Below, one piece after another: positions 16,272 to 26,611 of a stretch of 64,000 nucleotides of DNA. Each line of letters opens with the position of its first letter. Within the stretch, counting starts at the first letter, position 1. The stretch is from Streptomyces sp. PCS3-D2 (lineage in GTDB: Bacteria; Actinomycetota; Actinomycetes; Streptomycetales; Streptomycetaceae). The position numbers were made by a program, and so were the translations under genes. The notes below the pieces were generated by a model, which worked only from the letters and a program-made list of their open reading frames with translations, searched no databases and was not told where the DNA came from. The DNA is taken from positions 4,154,501 to 4,218,500 of the forward strand of contig NZ_CP097800.1 of NCBI RefSeq assembly GCF_000612545.2, written 5' to 3'.

Positions 16272-16313
16272 GGAAAGGGCCGCCGTCCGCTGGTGCGGAC
16301 GGCGGCCCTTTCC
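16272..16313. terminator. Strong terminator after phoP
   Basis: A 19-base-pair perfect stem (16272-16290 with 16295-16313) closed by a TGGT tetraloop. It is 18 bases after the phoP stop and also serves the convergent lipoprotein gene. Confidence 0.9.
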
Positions 16314-16350
16314 GGGTGCGTACGGGTACGGCGTTACGCCGTGGCCCGGA

Positions 16351-17016
16351 TCAGTGGCCCGCGGCGTGCGAGGCGGAGCCCGACGGCGACGCGCCCGCGG
16401 CGCCCGAGGGGGACCCGGACGGGGAACCGGAGGCGGCACCCGACGGGGAACCGGACGGCGTGCCCGAGGGGCTGCCGGACGGGCTGCCCGACGCGGCCGG
16501 GGCCCCGGACGGGCCGAAGCCCGCGTACATGCCGGCGGCCGGGACCACGAAGGCCTGGAGCTCGACGCCGCCCGTGCTGCTCAGCTGGAAGACGACCTTC
16601 TGCACGTCGCCGTTCTTGGCGGCTTCGGAGCCGTTCTCGATCACGGCGGAGGCGTTGTCCTTGCCGCCGAGCACCACGGAGCCGCCGGCCGGCACGGTGA
16701 TCTTGCCGGAGCCCTCGGCCGGCTTCAGCACGACCTTGCCCTTGCCGTCCGCAAGGGTGATGCCGTCGAGCGTCTGCGCCTCGGTGCCGTTGTTGAAGAC
16801 GGTCGCCGAGACGACGGCCGGGCCCTTCTGGTCCTTCTCGCCCTGGGTGATGACCAGTGCGTTCTGGATCTCGATGTCGCCCTTGGCGGCGGAGGCGTTG
16901 TCCGGCTTGATCTGGAGAGTCTGCGCGTCGTTGCCCGCACCGCATGCGGCCAGCGAGGCGATCGAGAACACGACGGCGGTGGCGGCGAGGGCGCCGCGTC
17001 GAAGGCTGCGGCTCAC
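16351..17016 (-). CDS. PCuAC/DUF461-like lipoprotein with Gly-Ser-Pro tail
   Basis: A 221-residue lipoprotein. The signal peptide RRGALAATAVVFSIASLAAC ends in a lipobox with Cys near residue 25, so it is anchored outside the membrane. The beta-rich domain (about 30-165: VSATVFNNGTEAQTLDGITL, VPAGGSVVLGGKD) resembles DUF461/PCuAC copper-chaperone folds. The usual copper ligands (H..M..M) are not obvious in it. The last 55 residues are a degenerate PSGS repeat ending in HAAGH. GTG 17016 has AAGGAG ten bases upstream. Convergent with phoP. Confidence 0.75.
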   Translation of the reverse strand: MSRSLRRGALAATAVVFSIASLAACGAGNDAQTLQIKPDNASAAKGDIEIQNALVITQGEKDQKGPAVVSATVFNNGTEAQTLDGITLADGKGKVVLKPAEGSGKITVPAGGSVVLGGKDNASAVIENGSEAAKNGDVQKVVFQLSSTGGVELQAFVVPAAGMYAGFGPSGAPAASGSPSGSPSGTPSGSPSGAASGSPSGSPSGAAGASPSGSASHAAGH

Positions 17017-17220
17017 GGCGGCGGCAACTCCTTGGACGAACGGAACGGGTGGGCTCTCCCGGCAACCGCTGGGAGGTACCCCCGGAGCGGCCGGTGTGAA
17101 GCCGCTCTAAGGGTGTGTCAGCGGGCTTAGGTTACCGAGCCGCCGCCCCGCCCCCGCACCCGACCCTCCGCAGCGCGGCCGCGACCCCGGGGTTGTCCCC
17201 GATCTCGCATTCCGGCCGGT

Positions 17221-17244
17221 GTTCGCCTCGCCGTTCGCCTCGCC
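17221..17244. repeat. 12-base tandem repeat, 2 copies
   Basis: GTTCGCCTCGCC at 17221-17232 and again at 17233-17244, exact. Confidence 0.8.
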
Positions 17245-17283
17245 GATCATGGGTCGCTCGCATATCGTGCGGCCGGCGCCCGT

Positions 17284-17335
17284 TGATCAATTCCGGGATT
17301 CCTTCGAAACGCCACTCGGTGATCAATTTCGGATT
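17284..17335. repeat. Spaced direct repeat TGATCAATT..GGATT
   Basis: TGATCAATTCCGGGATT (17284-17300) recurs as TGATCAATTTCGGATT (17320-17335), 36 bases on. Each contains the palindrome TGATCA. It may be a pair of binding sites in the carD upstream region; no factor is known to me. Confidence 0.45.
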
Positions 17336-17639
17336 GGGCCGGAACCGGCTCCCGCGCGCCTGCTCGCCAGCCGAACGGAGCAGTTCGGTTTCGCGACTCC
17401 CAACCCGGCAAAACGGGACGTACGTCACACTGGTGGAGGTGTGCAGCGGGTGTAGCGTGGCCCTTTCGCCCGGTCCGCGCAGCGCCCCCGACCTGCGAAT
17501 ACCCCCTTCCGGAACCCTTCCGCAGCACGTTCCTGTTGCTGTTGTCAAGCCCCGAGATGTGCCCTGACCTGCGAAAACGCCATTCATAACAGTCAGTTCT
17601 CGTGTTACCCTGGATAGCCACGGAAGGGGTACCTGTCAC

Positions 17640-18122
17640 ATGACGTTCAAGGTTGGCGACACCGTGGTCTATCCCCATCACGGGGCCGCGCTGATCGAGG
17701 CCATTGAGACTCGTCAGATCAAAGGCGTGGACAAGACCTACTTGGTGCTCAAGGTCGCCCAGGGCGACCTGACGGTTCGTGTGCCTGCGGACAACGCGGA
17801 GTTCGTCGGCGTTCGCGACGTAGTCGGCCAGGACGGGCTGGACCGGGTCTTCGAGGTGCTTCGTGCACCGTACGCAGAAGAGCCGACGAACTGGTCCCGG
17901 CGCTACAAGGCGAATCTGGAGAAGCTCGCTTCTGGCGATGTCATCAAGGTCGCCGAAGTGGTGCGCGACCTGTGGCGTCGGGAGCGCGAGCGCGGGCTCT
18001 CCGCGGGTGAGAAGCGCATGCTCGCGAAGGCGCGCCAGATCCTGGTCAGCGAGCTCGCGCTCGCAGAGAACACGAACGAGGACAAGGCCGAGGCCCTCCT
18101 CGACGAGGTGCTCGCGTCCTGA
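17640..18122 (+). CDS. carD: CarD family transcriptional regulator
   Basis: A 160-residue RNA-polymerase-binding factor. Residues 1-60 form the Tudor-like RNAP-interaction domain beginning [20 protein letters not shown], and residues 65-160 the helical DNA-contact domain ([20 protein letters not shown]). Mycobacterial CarD stabilises open complexes at rRNA and many other promoters through a tryptophan that wedges at the -10 edge. The Trp in [13 protein letters not shown] is the matching residue here. It lies upstream of ispD-ispF, its conserved neighbours. Confidence 0.95.
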   Translation: MTFKVGDTVVYPHHGAALIEAIETRQIKGVDKTYLVLKVAQGDLTVRVPADNAEFVGVRDVVGQDGLDRVFEVLRAPYAEEPTNWSRRYKANLEKLASGDVIKVAEVVRDLWRRERERGLSAGEKRMLAKARQILVSELALAENTNEDKAEALLDEVLAS

Positions 18123-18431
18123 CGCGAAGCCTCGTGCACGGTGTGCACAGCTTGCCGCGGTGCCCGATGACTAGGTCCCTCCTCCACGAGAGACCTGTTG
18201 CCGGGCGCTGCGGCATGTCTGTATCCGTACCTCATCGCGTACCCGTCTTGCGGTACGCGTACCCCTGACCGCCTGACTCCATCACTGGATCACTGGCGTG
18301 CCGGGTCCGGGCGGCCTGCTCGACCGGTCGTCACGGAAGGGGCGAGGGGCGTCGCACCCGGCACCCTTCAGGCCATACCCATGTCGGCCGAAGTCACAAA
18401 CCTGGCTCGGAAACCTGGCTCGGAGCTACTG
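18123..18431. other. 309-base region between carD and ispD
   Basis: Holds GTGCAC-N3-GTGCAC just after carD, two copies of GCGTACCC (near 18238 and 18258) and the 13-base tandem at 18398. No gene is supported. Confidence 0.5.
18398..18423. repeat. 13-base perfect tandem repeat before ispD
   Basis: AAACCTGGCTCGG at 18398-18410 and 18411-18423, ending eight bases before the ispD ATG. If ATG 18381 is the real start, the repeat is translated. Confidence 0.85.
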
Positions 18432-19178
18432 ATGTCTGACGTAACGCGGCCCCGCCGCACCGCCGCGGTGATCCCGGCCGCCGGCCGCGGGGTGCGCCTC
18501 GGCCCCGGGGCCCCCAAGGCCCTGCGGGCCCTCGGCGGCACCCCCATGCTCGTGCACGCCGTCCGCGCGATGGCCCGCTCCCGCGCGGTGTCCGTCGTGG
18601 TGGTCGTCGCCCCGGCCGGCGAGGCGGCCGAGGTGCGGCTGCTGCTCGGCGAGCAGGCGCTGCCCGAGCGGACCGAGGTCCTGGTCGTCCCCGGCGGGGA
18701 GACCCGCCAGGAGTCCGTACGCGCCGGCCTGGACGCGCTGCCGCAGGACGTCACCTCCGTACTCATCCACGACGCGGCCCGCCCGCTCGTCCCGGTGGAC
18801 ACGGTGGACGCCGTCGTCGAGGCCGTGGACCGGGGCGCCCGGGCCGTGGTGCCCGCGCTCCCGCTGGCCGACACCGTCAAGGAGGTCGAGCCCGGCGGAC
18901 CGGGCGAGCCCGAGCCGGTCGTCGCGACGCCCGAGCGGGCCCGGCTGCGCGCCGTGCAGACCCCGCAGGGCTTCGACCTCGCCACGCTCCTGGAGGCGCA
19001 CGCCGCCATCGCCGTCGCCGGCGAGGGCGCCACCGACGACGCCGGCATGGTGGAGCGCCTCGGCGTCCCCGTCGTCGTGATCCCGGGACACGAAGAGGCC
19101 TTCAAGGTCACCCGCCCGCTCGACCTGGTCCTCGCAGAGGCCGTACTCGCCCGCAGGAGGGCCACCGATGGGTTCTAG
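18432..19178 (+). CDS. ispD: IspD, 2-C-methyl-D-erythritol 4-phosphate cytidylyltransferase
   Basis: Couples CTP to methylerythritol 4-phosphate in the non-mevalonate isoprenoid pathway. The 248-residue protein opens with the nucleotide-binding loop [20 protein letters not shown] and has [11 protein letters not shown] (catalytic Asp/Arg), [11 protein letters not shown] and [14 protein letters not shown]. An in-frame ATG at 18381 would add 17 residues, partly encoded by the tandem repeat. ATG 18432 is preferred because the family begins near here, though its ribosome site is weak. It overlaps ispF by 11 bases. Confidence 0.94.
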   Translation: MSDVTRPRRTAAVIPAAGRGVRLGPGAPKALRALGGTPMLVHAVRAMARSRAVSVVVVVAPAGEAAEVRLLLGEQALPERTEVLVVPGGETRQESVRAGLDALPQDVTSVLIHDAARPLVPVDTVDAVVEAVDRGARAVVPALPLADTVKEVEPGGPGEPEPVVATPERARLRAVQTPQGFDLATLLEAHAAIAVAGEGATDDAGMVERLGVPVVVIPGHEEAFKVTRPLDLVLAEAVLARRRATDGF

Positions 19179-19671
19179 TCCCGACGCACCGCTGATCCCG
19201 CTCGTCGGGATCGGCACCGACGTGCACGCCTTCGAGGCCGGCCGCGAGCTGTGGTGCGCCGGGCTGCTCTGGGAGGGGGAGGACGGCCTCGCCGGGCACT
19301 CCGACGGCGACGTCGCCGCCCACGCCGCCTGTGACGCCCTCTTCTCGGCCGCCGGGGTCGGCGACCTGGGCGCGCACTTCGGCACCTCCCGCCCCGAGTG
19401 GTCCGGCGCTGCCGGCGTCACCCTGCTGGCCGAGGCCGCCCGGATCGTGCGTGCGGAGGGCTTCGAGATCGGCAACATCGCCATCCAGGTGATCGGCGTA
19501 CGCCCGAAGATCGGAAAGCGGCGCGAAGAGGCACAGAAGGCGCTCGCCGCCGCCGCGGGCGCCCCCGTCTCCGTGTCGGGCACCACCACCGACGGACTGG
19601 GTCTCACCGGCCGGGCCGAGGGCCTCGCCGCGATCGCCACCGCCCTCGTGTACCGGACGAACCGGGCCTGA
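19168..19671 (+). CDS. ispF: IspF, 2-C-methyl-D-erythritol 2,4-cyclodiphosphate synthase
   Basis: Makes MEcPP, the next-but-one step after IspD. The 167-residue protein has the metal-binding GIGTDVHAF near the start (Asp and His), [20 protein letters not shown] (second His and the loop) and the CDP-binding [19 protein letters not shown]. It is usual in length. The overlap with ispD implies translational coupling. Confidence 0.96.
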   Translation: MGSSPDAPLIPLVGIGTDVHAFEAGRELWCAGLLWEGEDGLAGHSDGDVAAHAACDALFSAAGVGDLGAHFGTSRPEWSGAAGVTLLAEAARIVRAEGFEIGNIAIQVIGVRPKIGKRREEAQKALAAAAGAPVSVSGTTTDGLGLTGRAEGLAAIATALVYRTNRA

Positions 19672-19751
19672 ACGTCCGCGGAGACGGCACATCTTCGGCA
19701 ACAAAGCGGCCCCGCGCCCGCAAAGGTCGCGGGGCACTGCTACAGGCCCAC

Positions 19752-19757
19752 TACCCT
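19752..19757 (+). promoter_or_regulatory. -10 box for leaderless cysS mRNA
   Basis: TACCCT seven bases before GTG 19765. There is no ribosome-binding site, although the gene follows ispF by 93 bases. Confidence 0.55.
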
Positions 19758-19764
19758 GGATGCC

Positions 19765-21165
19765 GTGACTATTCGCCTGTACGACACCAGCGCCCGGCAG
19801 ATCCGCGACTTCGTCCCGCTCGTTCCGGGCTGCGTCTCGATCTACCTCTGTGGCGCCACCGTGCAGGCGGCCCCGCACATCGGGCACATCCGGTCCTACC
19901 TGAACTTCGACGTGATGCGTCGCTGGTTCGCCCACCGCGGCTACGACGTCACCTTCATCCGCAACGTCACCGACATCGACGACAAGATCATCACGAAGTC
20001 CGCCGAGCAGGGCCGCCCCTGGTGGTCCATCGGCTACGACAACGAGCAGGCCTTCAACGACGGGTACGACGCCCTCGGCTGCCTGCGGCCCACCTACGAG
20101 CCGCGCGCCACCGGGCACGTCCCCGAGATGATCGAGATGATGCGCGGCCTGATCGAGCGCGGCCACGCCTACGAGGCCGACGGCAACGTCTACTTCGACG
20201 TGCGCTCGTTCCCCGGCTACCTGAGCCTGTCCAACCAGGAGCTCGACAACCTGCTCCAGCCCTCCGGCGAGGGCGAGACGGGCAAGCGCGACCCGCGCGA
20301 CTTCGCCATGTGGAAGTCCGCCAAGCCGGGCGAGCCCTCCTGGGAGACCCCGTGGGGCCGCGGCCGTCCGGGCTGGCACCTCGAATGCTCCGCCATGGCG
20401 CACAAGTACCTCGGCGAGGCCTTCGACATCCACGGCGGCGGACTCGACCTGGTCTTCCCGCACCACGAGAACGAGATCGCCCAGGCCAAGGCCTTCGGCG
20501 ACGCGTTCGCGAACTACTGGGTCCACAACGCCTGGGTCACCATGGCCGGCGAGAAGATGTCCAAGTCCCTCGGGAACTCGGTCCTCGTCTCCGAGATGGT
20601 GAAGCAGTGGCGCCCGATCGTCCTGCGCTACTACCTCGGCACCCCGCACTACCGCTCGATGATCGAGTACAGCGAGGAGGCGCTGCGCGAGGCCGAGTCC
20701 GCCTTCGCGCGCATCGAGGGCTTCATCCAGCGCGTCGTGGAGAGGGCCGGCGGCCCCGTCGAGCCGGCGAAGGAGGTCCCGCCCGCCTTCGCCGAGGCCA
20801 TGGACGACGACCTCGGCGTCCCGCAGGCGCTCGCCATCGTCCACACCACCGTCCGGCAGGGCAACAGCGCGCTCGCGGAGGACGACAAGGACGCGGCCGT
20901 CGCCCGTCTGGCCGAGGTGCGGGCCATGCTGGGCGTCCTCGGTCTGGACCCGCTCGACCCGCACTGGGCCGGCGAGGCCGACCGCGGCGAGGAACTCCAC
21001 GGCGCCGTGGACGCCCTCGTGCGCCTCGTTCTGGAGCAGCGCGAGTCGGCCCGCGCCCGCAAGGACTGGGCGACCGCCGATGCCATCCGCGACCAGCTCC
21101 AGCAGTCCGGTCTGGTCATCGAGGACAGCCCGACGGGTCCGCGCTGGACGCTCGGCGCCCGCTGA
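19765..21165 (+). CDS. cysS: Cysteinyl-tRNA synthetase
   Basis: Class I aminoacyl-tRNA synthetase charging tRNA-Cys. The 466-residue protein has the zinc Cys in [20 protein letters not shown] with the HIGH box, [11 protein letters not shown] and [20 protein letters not shown] (further zinc ligands), and the KMSKS loop in [13 protein letters not shown]. It is full length, unlike the shorter MshC paralogue that joins Cys to GlcN-Ins in mycothiol synthesis. GTG 19765 is supported by the -10 box seven bases before it. Confidence 0.97.
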   Translation: MTIRLYDTSARQIRDFVPLVPGCVSIYLCGATVQAAPHIGHIRSYLNFDVMRRWFAHRGYDVTFIRNVTDIDDKIITKSAEQGRPWWSIGYDNEQAFNDGYDALGCLRPTYEPRATGHVPEMIEMMRGLIERGHAYEADGNVYFDVRSFPGYLSLSNQELDNLLQPSGEGETGKRDPRDFAMWKSAKPGEPSWETPWGRGRPGWHLECSAMAHKYLGEAFDIHGGGLDLVFPHHENEIAQAKAFGDAFANYWVHNAWVTMAGEKMSKSLGNSVLVSEMVKQWRPIVLRYYLGTPHYRSMIEYSEEALREAESAFARIEGFIQRVVERAGGPVEPAKEVPPAFAEAMDDDLGVPQALAIVHTTVRQGNSALAEDDKDAAVARLAEVRAMLGVLGLDPLDPHWAGEADRGEELHGAVDALVRLVLEQRESARARKDWATADAIRDQLQQSGLVIEDSPTGPRWTLGAR

Positions 21166-21267
21166 GCCCCCGGCACCCCGGAGCAGTCCGACTGTGCCGC
21201 CCGGCCGTCCGGGCGGCACACTCTTCATACGTACATATCGCAGCACCAACGAAAACAGGTAGAGGTC

Positions 21268-22239
21268 ATGGCCGGGAACAGCCAGCGCAGGAACCGCCGC
21301 ACGTCCAACAAGAAGGGCGCCACGGTCGGCAGCGGTGGCCAGCGGCGCAAGGGCCTGGAAGGCAAGGGCCCCACGCCCAAGGCCGAGGACCGCAAGGGCC
21401 ACAAGGCCTTCCGGGTCTCCAACGCCATGGCCCGCCAGGCCGCCAAGCGCCGTCCCGCCCCGCGCCGCGGCGGCCCCAAGGGCGCCAGCGAGATGGTCGT
21501 CGGCCGCAACCCGGTCTTCGAGGCTCTGCGCGACGGCGTCCCCGCCACCACCCTGTACGTCCAGCAGTTCATCGACAACGACGAGCGCGTCCGCGAGGCG
21601 CTCCAGCTCGCGGGCGAACGCGGCAACATCAACCTGATGGAGGCCCCGCGCCCCGAGCTCGACCGGATGACCAACGGGCTCAACCACCAGGGCCTGGTCC
21701 TCCAGGTCCCGCCGTACGAGTACGCGCACCCCGAGGACCTCACCGACGCCGCCTACGACAACGGCGAGGACCCGCTGATCGTCGCCCTCGACGGGGTCAC
21801 CGACCCGCGCAACCTCGGCGCGATCGTCCGTTCCGTCTCCGCGTTCGGCGGCCACGGCGTGGTCATCCCGGAGCGCCGCGCCGCCGGCATGACCGCCGGT
21901 GCCTGGAAGACCTCGGCCGGCACCGCCGCCCGCACGCCGGTCTCCCGGGTCACCAACCTGACCCGCGCCCTGCAGGAGTACAAGAAGGCCGGCATCGCCG
22001 TCGTCGGCCTCGCGGCCGAGGGCACGCACGAGGTGCAGGACCTGGAGGCGCTCGGCGGCCCGGTCGTCATCGTCGTCGGCTCCGAGGGCAAGGGCCTGGG
22101 CCGCCTCGTCGGCGAGAACTGCGACTACCTTGTGCGCATCCCGATGCCGGGTGGCGCCGAGTCGCTCAATGCCGGTGTCGCCGCGGGCGTCGTGCTGTAC
22201 GAGGCGGCCCGCCGCCGTGCCGCGCAGCCGCGCGCCTGA
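21268..22239 (+). CDS. rlmB: RlmB, 23S rRNA (guanosine-2'-O)-methyltransferase
   Basis: A 323-residue SpoU-family enzyme expected to methylate G2251 of 23S rRNA. The first 75 residues are a basic Lys/Arg/Gly tail ([12 protein letters not shown] and on) that probably holds RNA. The substrate-binding domain starts at [15 protein letters not shown]. The trefoil-knot methyltransferase has [36 protein letters not shown] and [30 protein letters not shown] lies upstream of the ATG. It is the last gene of the carD-ispD-ispF-cysS-rlmB run, ended by a hairpin. Confidence 0.95.
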   Translation: MAGNSQRRNRRTSNKKGATVGSGGQRRKGLEGKGPTPKAEDRKGHKAFRVSNAMARQAAKRRPAPRRGGPKGASEMVVGRNPVFEALRDGVPATTLYVQQFIDNDERVREALQLAGERGNINLMEAPRPELDRMTNGLNHQGLVLQVPPYEYAHPEDLTDAAYDNGEDPLIVALDGVTDPRNLGAIVRSVSAFGGHGVVIPERRAAGMTAGAWKTSAGTAARTPVSRVTNLTRALQEYKKAGIAVVGLAAEGTHEVQDLEALGGPVVIVVGSEGKGLGRLVGENCDYLVRIPMPGGAESLNAGVAAGVVLYEAARRRAAQPRA

Positions 22240-22282
22240 TCGCCTTGATCCACTTGGCTCAGGGAACGTGACCCGTGAGCGT

Positions 22283-22311
22283 GCCACCCCGCCCGTTTCG
22301 GGCGGGGTGGC
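22283..22311. terminator. Terminator after rlmB
   Basis: A 13-base-pair stem GCCACCCCGCCCG with its complement, loop TTT, then CTTGATCTT. Confidence 0.88.
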
Positions 22312-22381
22312 TTGATCTTGACGGGTCTCGGACAGATCCCTGATGTCAAGGCAGTGTCCTAAACACTGATCACTCGGTTAG

Positions 22382-23893
22382 ATGAGTGTGGACACCAGAA
22401 CGTCAGGGTTCGACGACCAGCCCGCGCTGAGCATGGTCAAGGTGCCGTGCGACCCCGCACAGGTCATCGTCAACCACGCCAGCTTCCGCGTGCGGCTCGC
22501 ACCGAGCCCGAGCGCGCGTCCCAAGCCCGCGAAGGCCCCCGGCCGCGCACCCGTCCTGGGCGGCGCCGTGGTGGCCGCCGCCGGGGCCACCCGCCGCCGG
22601 GCCCCCGTGGTCTGGAGCGGCAAGTCCGACACCGGCGACGCCGCCGCGGCCATGGGCGGACTGCTCCAGGCCGTACGCGGCCACGACGCGCACGACGGCG
22701 GCGCCACCCAGGTCATCCCGCGCGTCGACCTGGACCACGATCTCGCCGAGGACACCCTGGCCACGCCGACCGTCATCGGCCAGCGCAGCTACGGGGACCC
22801 CGCCGAGACACGCCCCCTGGCCGCCGTACGGGACCTCCCGTACGAGCAGCCGCAGGGACCGGCGGCCGGTCCCGGGCCGGAGTCCCGGCGCCCGGCGGGC
22901 GACAACCGCGGTCAGGCGTCCTACTACCCGGGCCGCCGGATGAACCTCGGCGTCGTGCTGCTCCCGCTGCGCGTCTTCCTCGGCTTCATCTCCATCTACG
23001 CCGGCATGGGCAAGCTGTGCGACCCCGTCTACTTCGACGGTGGCGAGCGCGGCTCCATGGTCACCTGGCTGCACACCCTGCACCCGTGGGCGCTGGCCGA
23101 GCCGCTGCGCGACTTCGCGCTCGCGCACCCGGTGGGGGCCGGCCTCAGCGTGGCCTTCATCCAGGTCATCGTCGGCGTCCTGACGGTCTTCGGCCTGTGG
23201 CAGCGACTGGCCGCGAGCTTCGGGGCGCTGCTGTCCGCCGCCCTGCTGATGACGGTGAGCTGGAAGACCGTCCCGGCCTACGACGCGCCCGACATCATCT
23301 ACCTCGCCGCCTGGAGCCCGCTGATCATCGCGGGCGCCCCGGTCTACTCCCTCGACGGGCGCCTCGCCGGGGAGGCCTGGCGCACCCTCGGGCCGCGCTC
23401 CGAGATCTGGCGGCTGCGCCGCCGGGTGCTGCGGCGCGGGGCCATCATGGCGAGTGTCGTGTGCGGACTCACCCTGCTCGTCGGCTCGCTCCTGGGCGGC
23501 GCCGTCCGGTCCACCACGGTGGTCACCGTCCCCGGACCCGGCGAGGCCCCCAGCAACTACCTTCCGGGCCGCCCGCTGCCGCAGACGCCGGCCAGGCAGC
23601 AGCCCGCGCAGCAGCAGCCGACCCGGGCCGCGTCGCCGACGCCCTCCCCGTCCGAGACCTCGGCCAAGGCCGGGAAGACCGCTTCGGGGGCGCCCTCCCG
23701 GGCGACGACGGGCGCGGGTTCCGAGTCGCCCACCGCGACCCGGGGCACGACCGGCAAGCAGCAGACCCCGCGCAGCACTCCCCGCCAGTCGACGGCGCCG
23801 AAGTCGCCGTCCTCCTCGTCGGGCAGCAGCACCCGCGGTTCGGGCACCGCTCCGACCAAGCAGCCCGGCCTGATCGGCGGGCTCATCGGCTGA
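22382..23893 (+). CDS. DoxX family membrane protein with long disordered ends
   Basis: A 503-residue protein in three parts. Residues 1-190 are hydrophilic and low in order. Residues 190-375 hold the DoxX membrane domain (LGVVLLPLRVFLGFISIYAG, HPVGAGLSVAFIQVIVGVLT, FGALLSAALLMTVSWKTVPA, YLAAWSPLIIAGAP) plus a later helix ASVVCGLTLLVGSLLGGAV. Residues 385-503 are a Ser/Thr/Pro/Gln-rich tail ending IGGLIG. DoxX proteins are quinone-linked or terminal-oxidase-associated in some species, but the function here is unknown. It is framed by two hairpin terminators. Confidence 0.85.
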   Translation: MSVDTRTSGFDDQPALSMVKVPCDPAQVIVNHASFRVRLAPSPSARPKPAKAPGRAPVLGGAVVAAAGATRRRAPVVWSGKSDTGDAAAAMGGLLQAVRGHDAHDGGATQVIPRVDLDHDLAEDTLATPTVIGQRSYGDPAETRPLAAVRDLPYEQPQGPAAGPGPESRRPAGDNRGQASYYPGRRMNLGVVLLPLRVFLGFISIYAGMGKLCDPVYFDGGERGSMVTWLHTLHPWALAEPLRDFALAHPVGAGLSVAFIQVIVGVLTVFGLWQRLAASFGALLSAALLMTVSWKTVPAYDAPDIIYLAAWSPLIIAGAPVYSLDGRLAGEAWRTLGPRSEIWRLRRRVLRRGAIMASVVCGLTLLVGSLLGGAVRSTTVVTVPGPGEAPSNYLPGRPLPQTPARQQPAQQQPTRAASPTPSPSETSAKAGKTASGAPSRATTGAGSESPTATRGTTGKQQTPRSTPRQSTAPKSPSSSSGSSTRGSGTAPTKQPGLIGGLIG

Positions 23894-23915
23894 GCCCTCC
23901 GCCAGGGGCCGGCAC

Positions 23916-23953
23916 ACGGGGGCCCGGTACGCGTGAGCGTGCCGGGCCCCCGT
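23916..23953. terminator. Terminator after the DoxX gene
   Basis: ACGGGGGCCCGGTACG pairs with CGTGCCGGGCCCCCGT (one mismatch) around a six-base loop, 22 bases after the stop. Its 3' edge runs into the tandem repeat at 23951. Confidence 0.8.
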
Positions 23954-24022
23954 GGCGTGTGCCGCGTGGCGTGTGCCGCGTGGCGTGTGCCGCGTGGCCG
24001 TGTGCCGCGTGGCCGTGTGCGG
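23951..24022. repeat. 14/15-base tandem repeat, 5 units
   Basis: Three exact units of CGTGGCGTGTGCCG (23951-23992) followed by two 15-base units CGTGGCCGTGTGCCG and CGTGGCCGTGTGCGG (23993-24022). It lies between the DoxX terminator and the end of the convergent nucleotidyltransferase gene. A good candidate for length variation between strains. Confidence 0.9.
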
Positions 24023-24066
24023 AGAAGGTGCCGGAGGGCCGGGCGCCGCGAGGGCGGTGCGGGCCC

Positions 24067-24825
24067 TCAGGAGCCCGTCTGCGCCGCCAACTCGCGTGCG
24101 GCCTCGGTGAGGTCCTTGGCCGTGTCGATCGCCCGCCAGTAGGCGCCCTGGGGCAGCGGGAAGCCCGCCAGTCGCCGCTCCCGCGCCAGCCGGGGGAAGG
24201 TGGTGCGCTCGTGGTCTCCCAAGTCCGGCAGTAGCGCGGCGAATTCGGGCCCGAAGACGTACACCCCGGCGTTCACCGGGTACGGCGACGGCGGGGCCTC
24301 GATGAAGTCCAGTACGTGGCCGTACGCGTTGGTCTCCACCACCCCCCACGGGATCCGCGGCCGGGCCAGCGCGAGCGTCGCGACCGCCCCGCGCTCGGCA
24401 TGGAAGGCGGCCATTTCACGGAGCGAGAAGCGGGTCCAGACGTCGCCGTTCGTCGCGTACCAGGCCCCTCCGGGGTCCGGCAGGTGCCGTGCGGCGTACT
24501 TCAGGCCGCCCCCGCGGCCCAGCGGTTCCTCCTCGACCACCGTGGTCACGCGCAGCGGCAGCGGCGCCTCGGCCAGCCACTCCTGGAGCACCCCGGCGAG
24601 GTGCCCGCACGAGACGACGGCGTCGGTGACCCCCTCGGCCGCCAGCCAGGCCAGCTGGTGCCCGATGATCGGCAGCCCGGTCCCCGGGATCTCGACCATC
24701 GGCTTGGGGCGGTCGTCGGTGTACGGACGCAGCCGCGAACCCTGGCCGCCCGCCAGGACGACTGCCTGGGCGGGTGGGGCGGGGAACGCGGCTGCGGAGG
24801 AGGCGGATCGGGGGTCGTCGGTCAT
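24067..24825 (-). CDS. Sugar-phosphate nucleotidyltransferase
   Basis: A 252-residue NTP-transferase that probably activates a sugar 1-phosphate to an NDP-sugar. The pyrophosphorylase loop is AVVLAGGQGSRLRPYTDDRP and then KPMVEIPG. Downstream are EEEPLGRGGGLKYAARHL, the metal-binding ATNGDVW (Asp), INAGVYVF-like VNAGVYVF and WRAIDTAKDL. It lacks the long C-terminal hexapeptide domain of GlmU and so resembles HddC/RfbA-type enzymes. The exact sugar is not readable. A -10 box seven bases before ATG 24825 supports that start. Confidence 0.88.
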   Translation of the reverse strand: MTDDPRSASSAAAFPAPPAQAVVLAGGQGSRLRPYTDDRPKPMVEIPGTGLPIIGHQLAWLAAEGVTDAVVSCGHLAGVLQEWLAEAPLPLRVTTVVEEEPLGRGGGLKYAARHLPDPGGAWYATNGDVWTRFSLREMAAFHAERGAVATLALARPRIPWGVVETNAYGHVLDFIEAPPSPYPVNAGVYVFGPEFAALLPDLGDHERTTFPRLARERRLAGFPLPQGAYWRAIDTAKDLTEAARELAAQTGS

Positions 24826-24832
24826 GACGGCC

Positions 24833-24838
24833 AGCGTA
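24833..24838 (-). promoter_or_regulatory. -10 box for leaderless nucleotidyltransferase mRNA
   Basis: TACGCT on the minus strand, seven bases before ATG 24825. Confidence 0.5.
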
Positions 24839-24853
24839 GGGACGCGGCGCGGG

Positions 24854-25267
24854 TCAGCCCATGGAGGCGACGCCGGCGGCGTACGAGGTGTCGCAGACGG
24901 GGCGGGCGAACGACTGGGCCTTCGTCGGGCCGTACGCCTCGACGGCGGCGCGTCCGAGCGCGCGGGCGATCCCCACGCAGTGCTCGGCGAGCGACGGCCG
25001 GCGGTTCACCTCCTGCTGCAGGTGGGTCAGGACGTCGTCCGGCCCCTGTCCCTGCTGCAGTTCGCCGACGAGCTGGGTGCGCAGCACCTCGTGGGCGGCG
25101 CGTGGCTTCGCGGGCGTCGAGACGCCTTCGGCGGACGCGGTCACGAGCTGGGAGGAGGACGTGTCCGCCCAGGGGACCATGGTGACCGCGAGGGTCCCGG
25201 ACAGGACCAGGACGACGGGCAGGACCAGGGCGAGGGAACGGCCGATACGGCGGGCAGTGTGGGTCAC
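24854..25267 (-). CDS. Small secreted or membrane-anchored protein
   Basis: A 137-residue protein not assignable to a named family. Residues 8-32 are one hydrophobic helix (RSLALVLPVVLVLSGTLAVT), a signal peptide or anchor. The rest is soluble: LRTQLVGELQQGQGPDDVLT, HLQQEVNRRPSLAEHCVGIA, ending with a second Cys in ARPVCDTSYAAGVASMG. Two cysteines could form a disulfide outside the cell. It sits 28 bases upstream of the nucleotidyltransferase on the same strand, but each gene has its own leaderless -10 box. Confidence 0.72.
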   Translation of the reverse strand: MTHTARRIGRSLALVLPVVLVLSGTLAVTMVPWADTSSSQLVTASAEGVSTPAKPRAAHEVLRTQLVGELQQGQGPDDVLTHLQQEVNRRPSLAEHCVGIARALGRAAVEAYGPTKAQSFARPVCDTSYAAGVASMG

Positions 25268-25274
25268 GAGGGCG

Positions 25275-25280
25275 AGAGTA
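25275..25280 (-). promoter_or_regulatory. -10 box for leaderless mRNA of gene at 25267
   Basis: TACTCT on the minus strand, seven bases before GTG 25267, which supports that GTG as the start. Confidence 0.5.
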
Positions 25281-25422
25281 GCGCTCGGTGAAGATTTGGC
25301 GACATTTAGTCACCCTGTCGGGGGATGGTTCGACGTGGCTTTTCGAATTCCGGGTTGACGGGGCCGCCCGAATGGCCCGCTCTGCCGGGGTTCCTGAGGA
25401 GATCCCGTCGGCAACCGACGGC

Positions 25423-25453
25423 GGAGGGGCGCCCCTTGGCGGGACGCCCCTCC
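25423..25453. terminator. Terminator after msiK
   Basis: GGAGGGGCG pairs with CGCCCCTCC over a 13-base loop, 20 bases beyond the msiK stop codon. Confidence 0.7.
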
Positions 25454-25472
25454 AACCCCCTTGCCGGTACGA

Positions 25473-26561
<1,089 letters not shown>

Positions 26562-26611
26562 GCTGATGAATCCCTTCTACCGGCAGGAACGTGCCGGACG
26601 ATCCGAGTGGA

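Larger units (their letters stand above)
17017..17639. other. 623-base non-coding region upstream of carD
   Basis: No gene is supported here. The stretch 17270-17640 is richer in A+T than its surroundings and probably carries the carD promoter and leader. It holds an exact 12-base tandem (GTTCGCCTCGCC, 17221-17244) and a spaced direct repeat (17284 and 17320). GGAAGGGG before ATG 17640 is the carD ribosome site. Confidence 0.6.

Noticed and set aside
17132-17587. A small gene on the minus strand upstream of carD
   Set aside because: No ribosome site, atypical codon use, no recognisable product. The region is better read as carD promoter and leader.
19765-21165. MshC (mycothiol ligase) in place of CysRS, given mshA nearby
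   Set aside because: The length of 466 residues and the position after ispD-ispF fit CysS; MshC is shorter.
19108-22287. A 1059-codon open frame on the minus strand
   Set aside because: It is antisense to ispD, ispF, cysS and rlmB, all unmistakable. It has no ribosome site and no domain.
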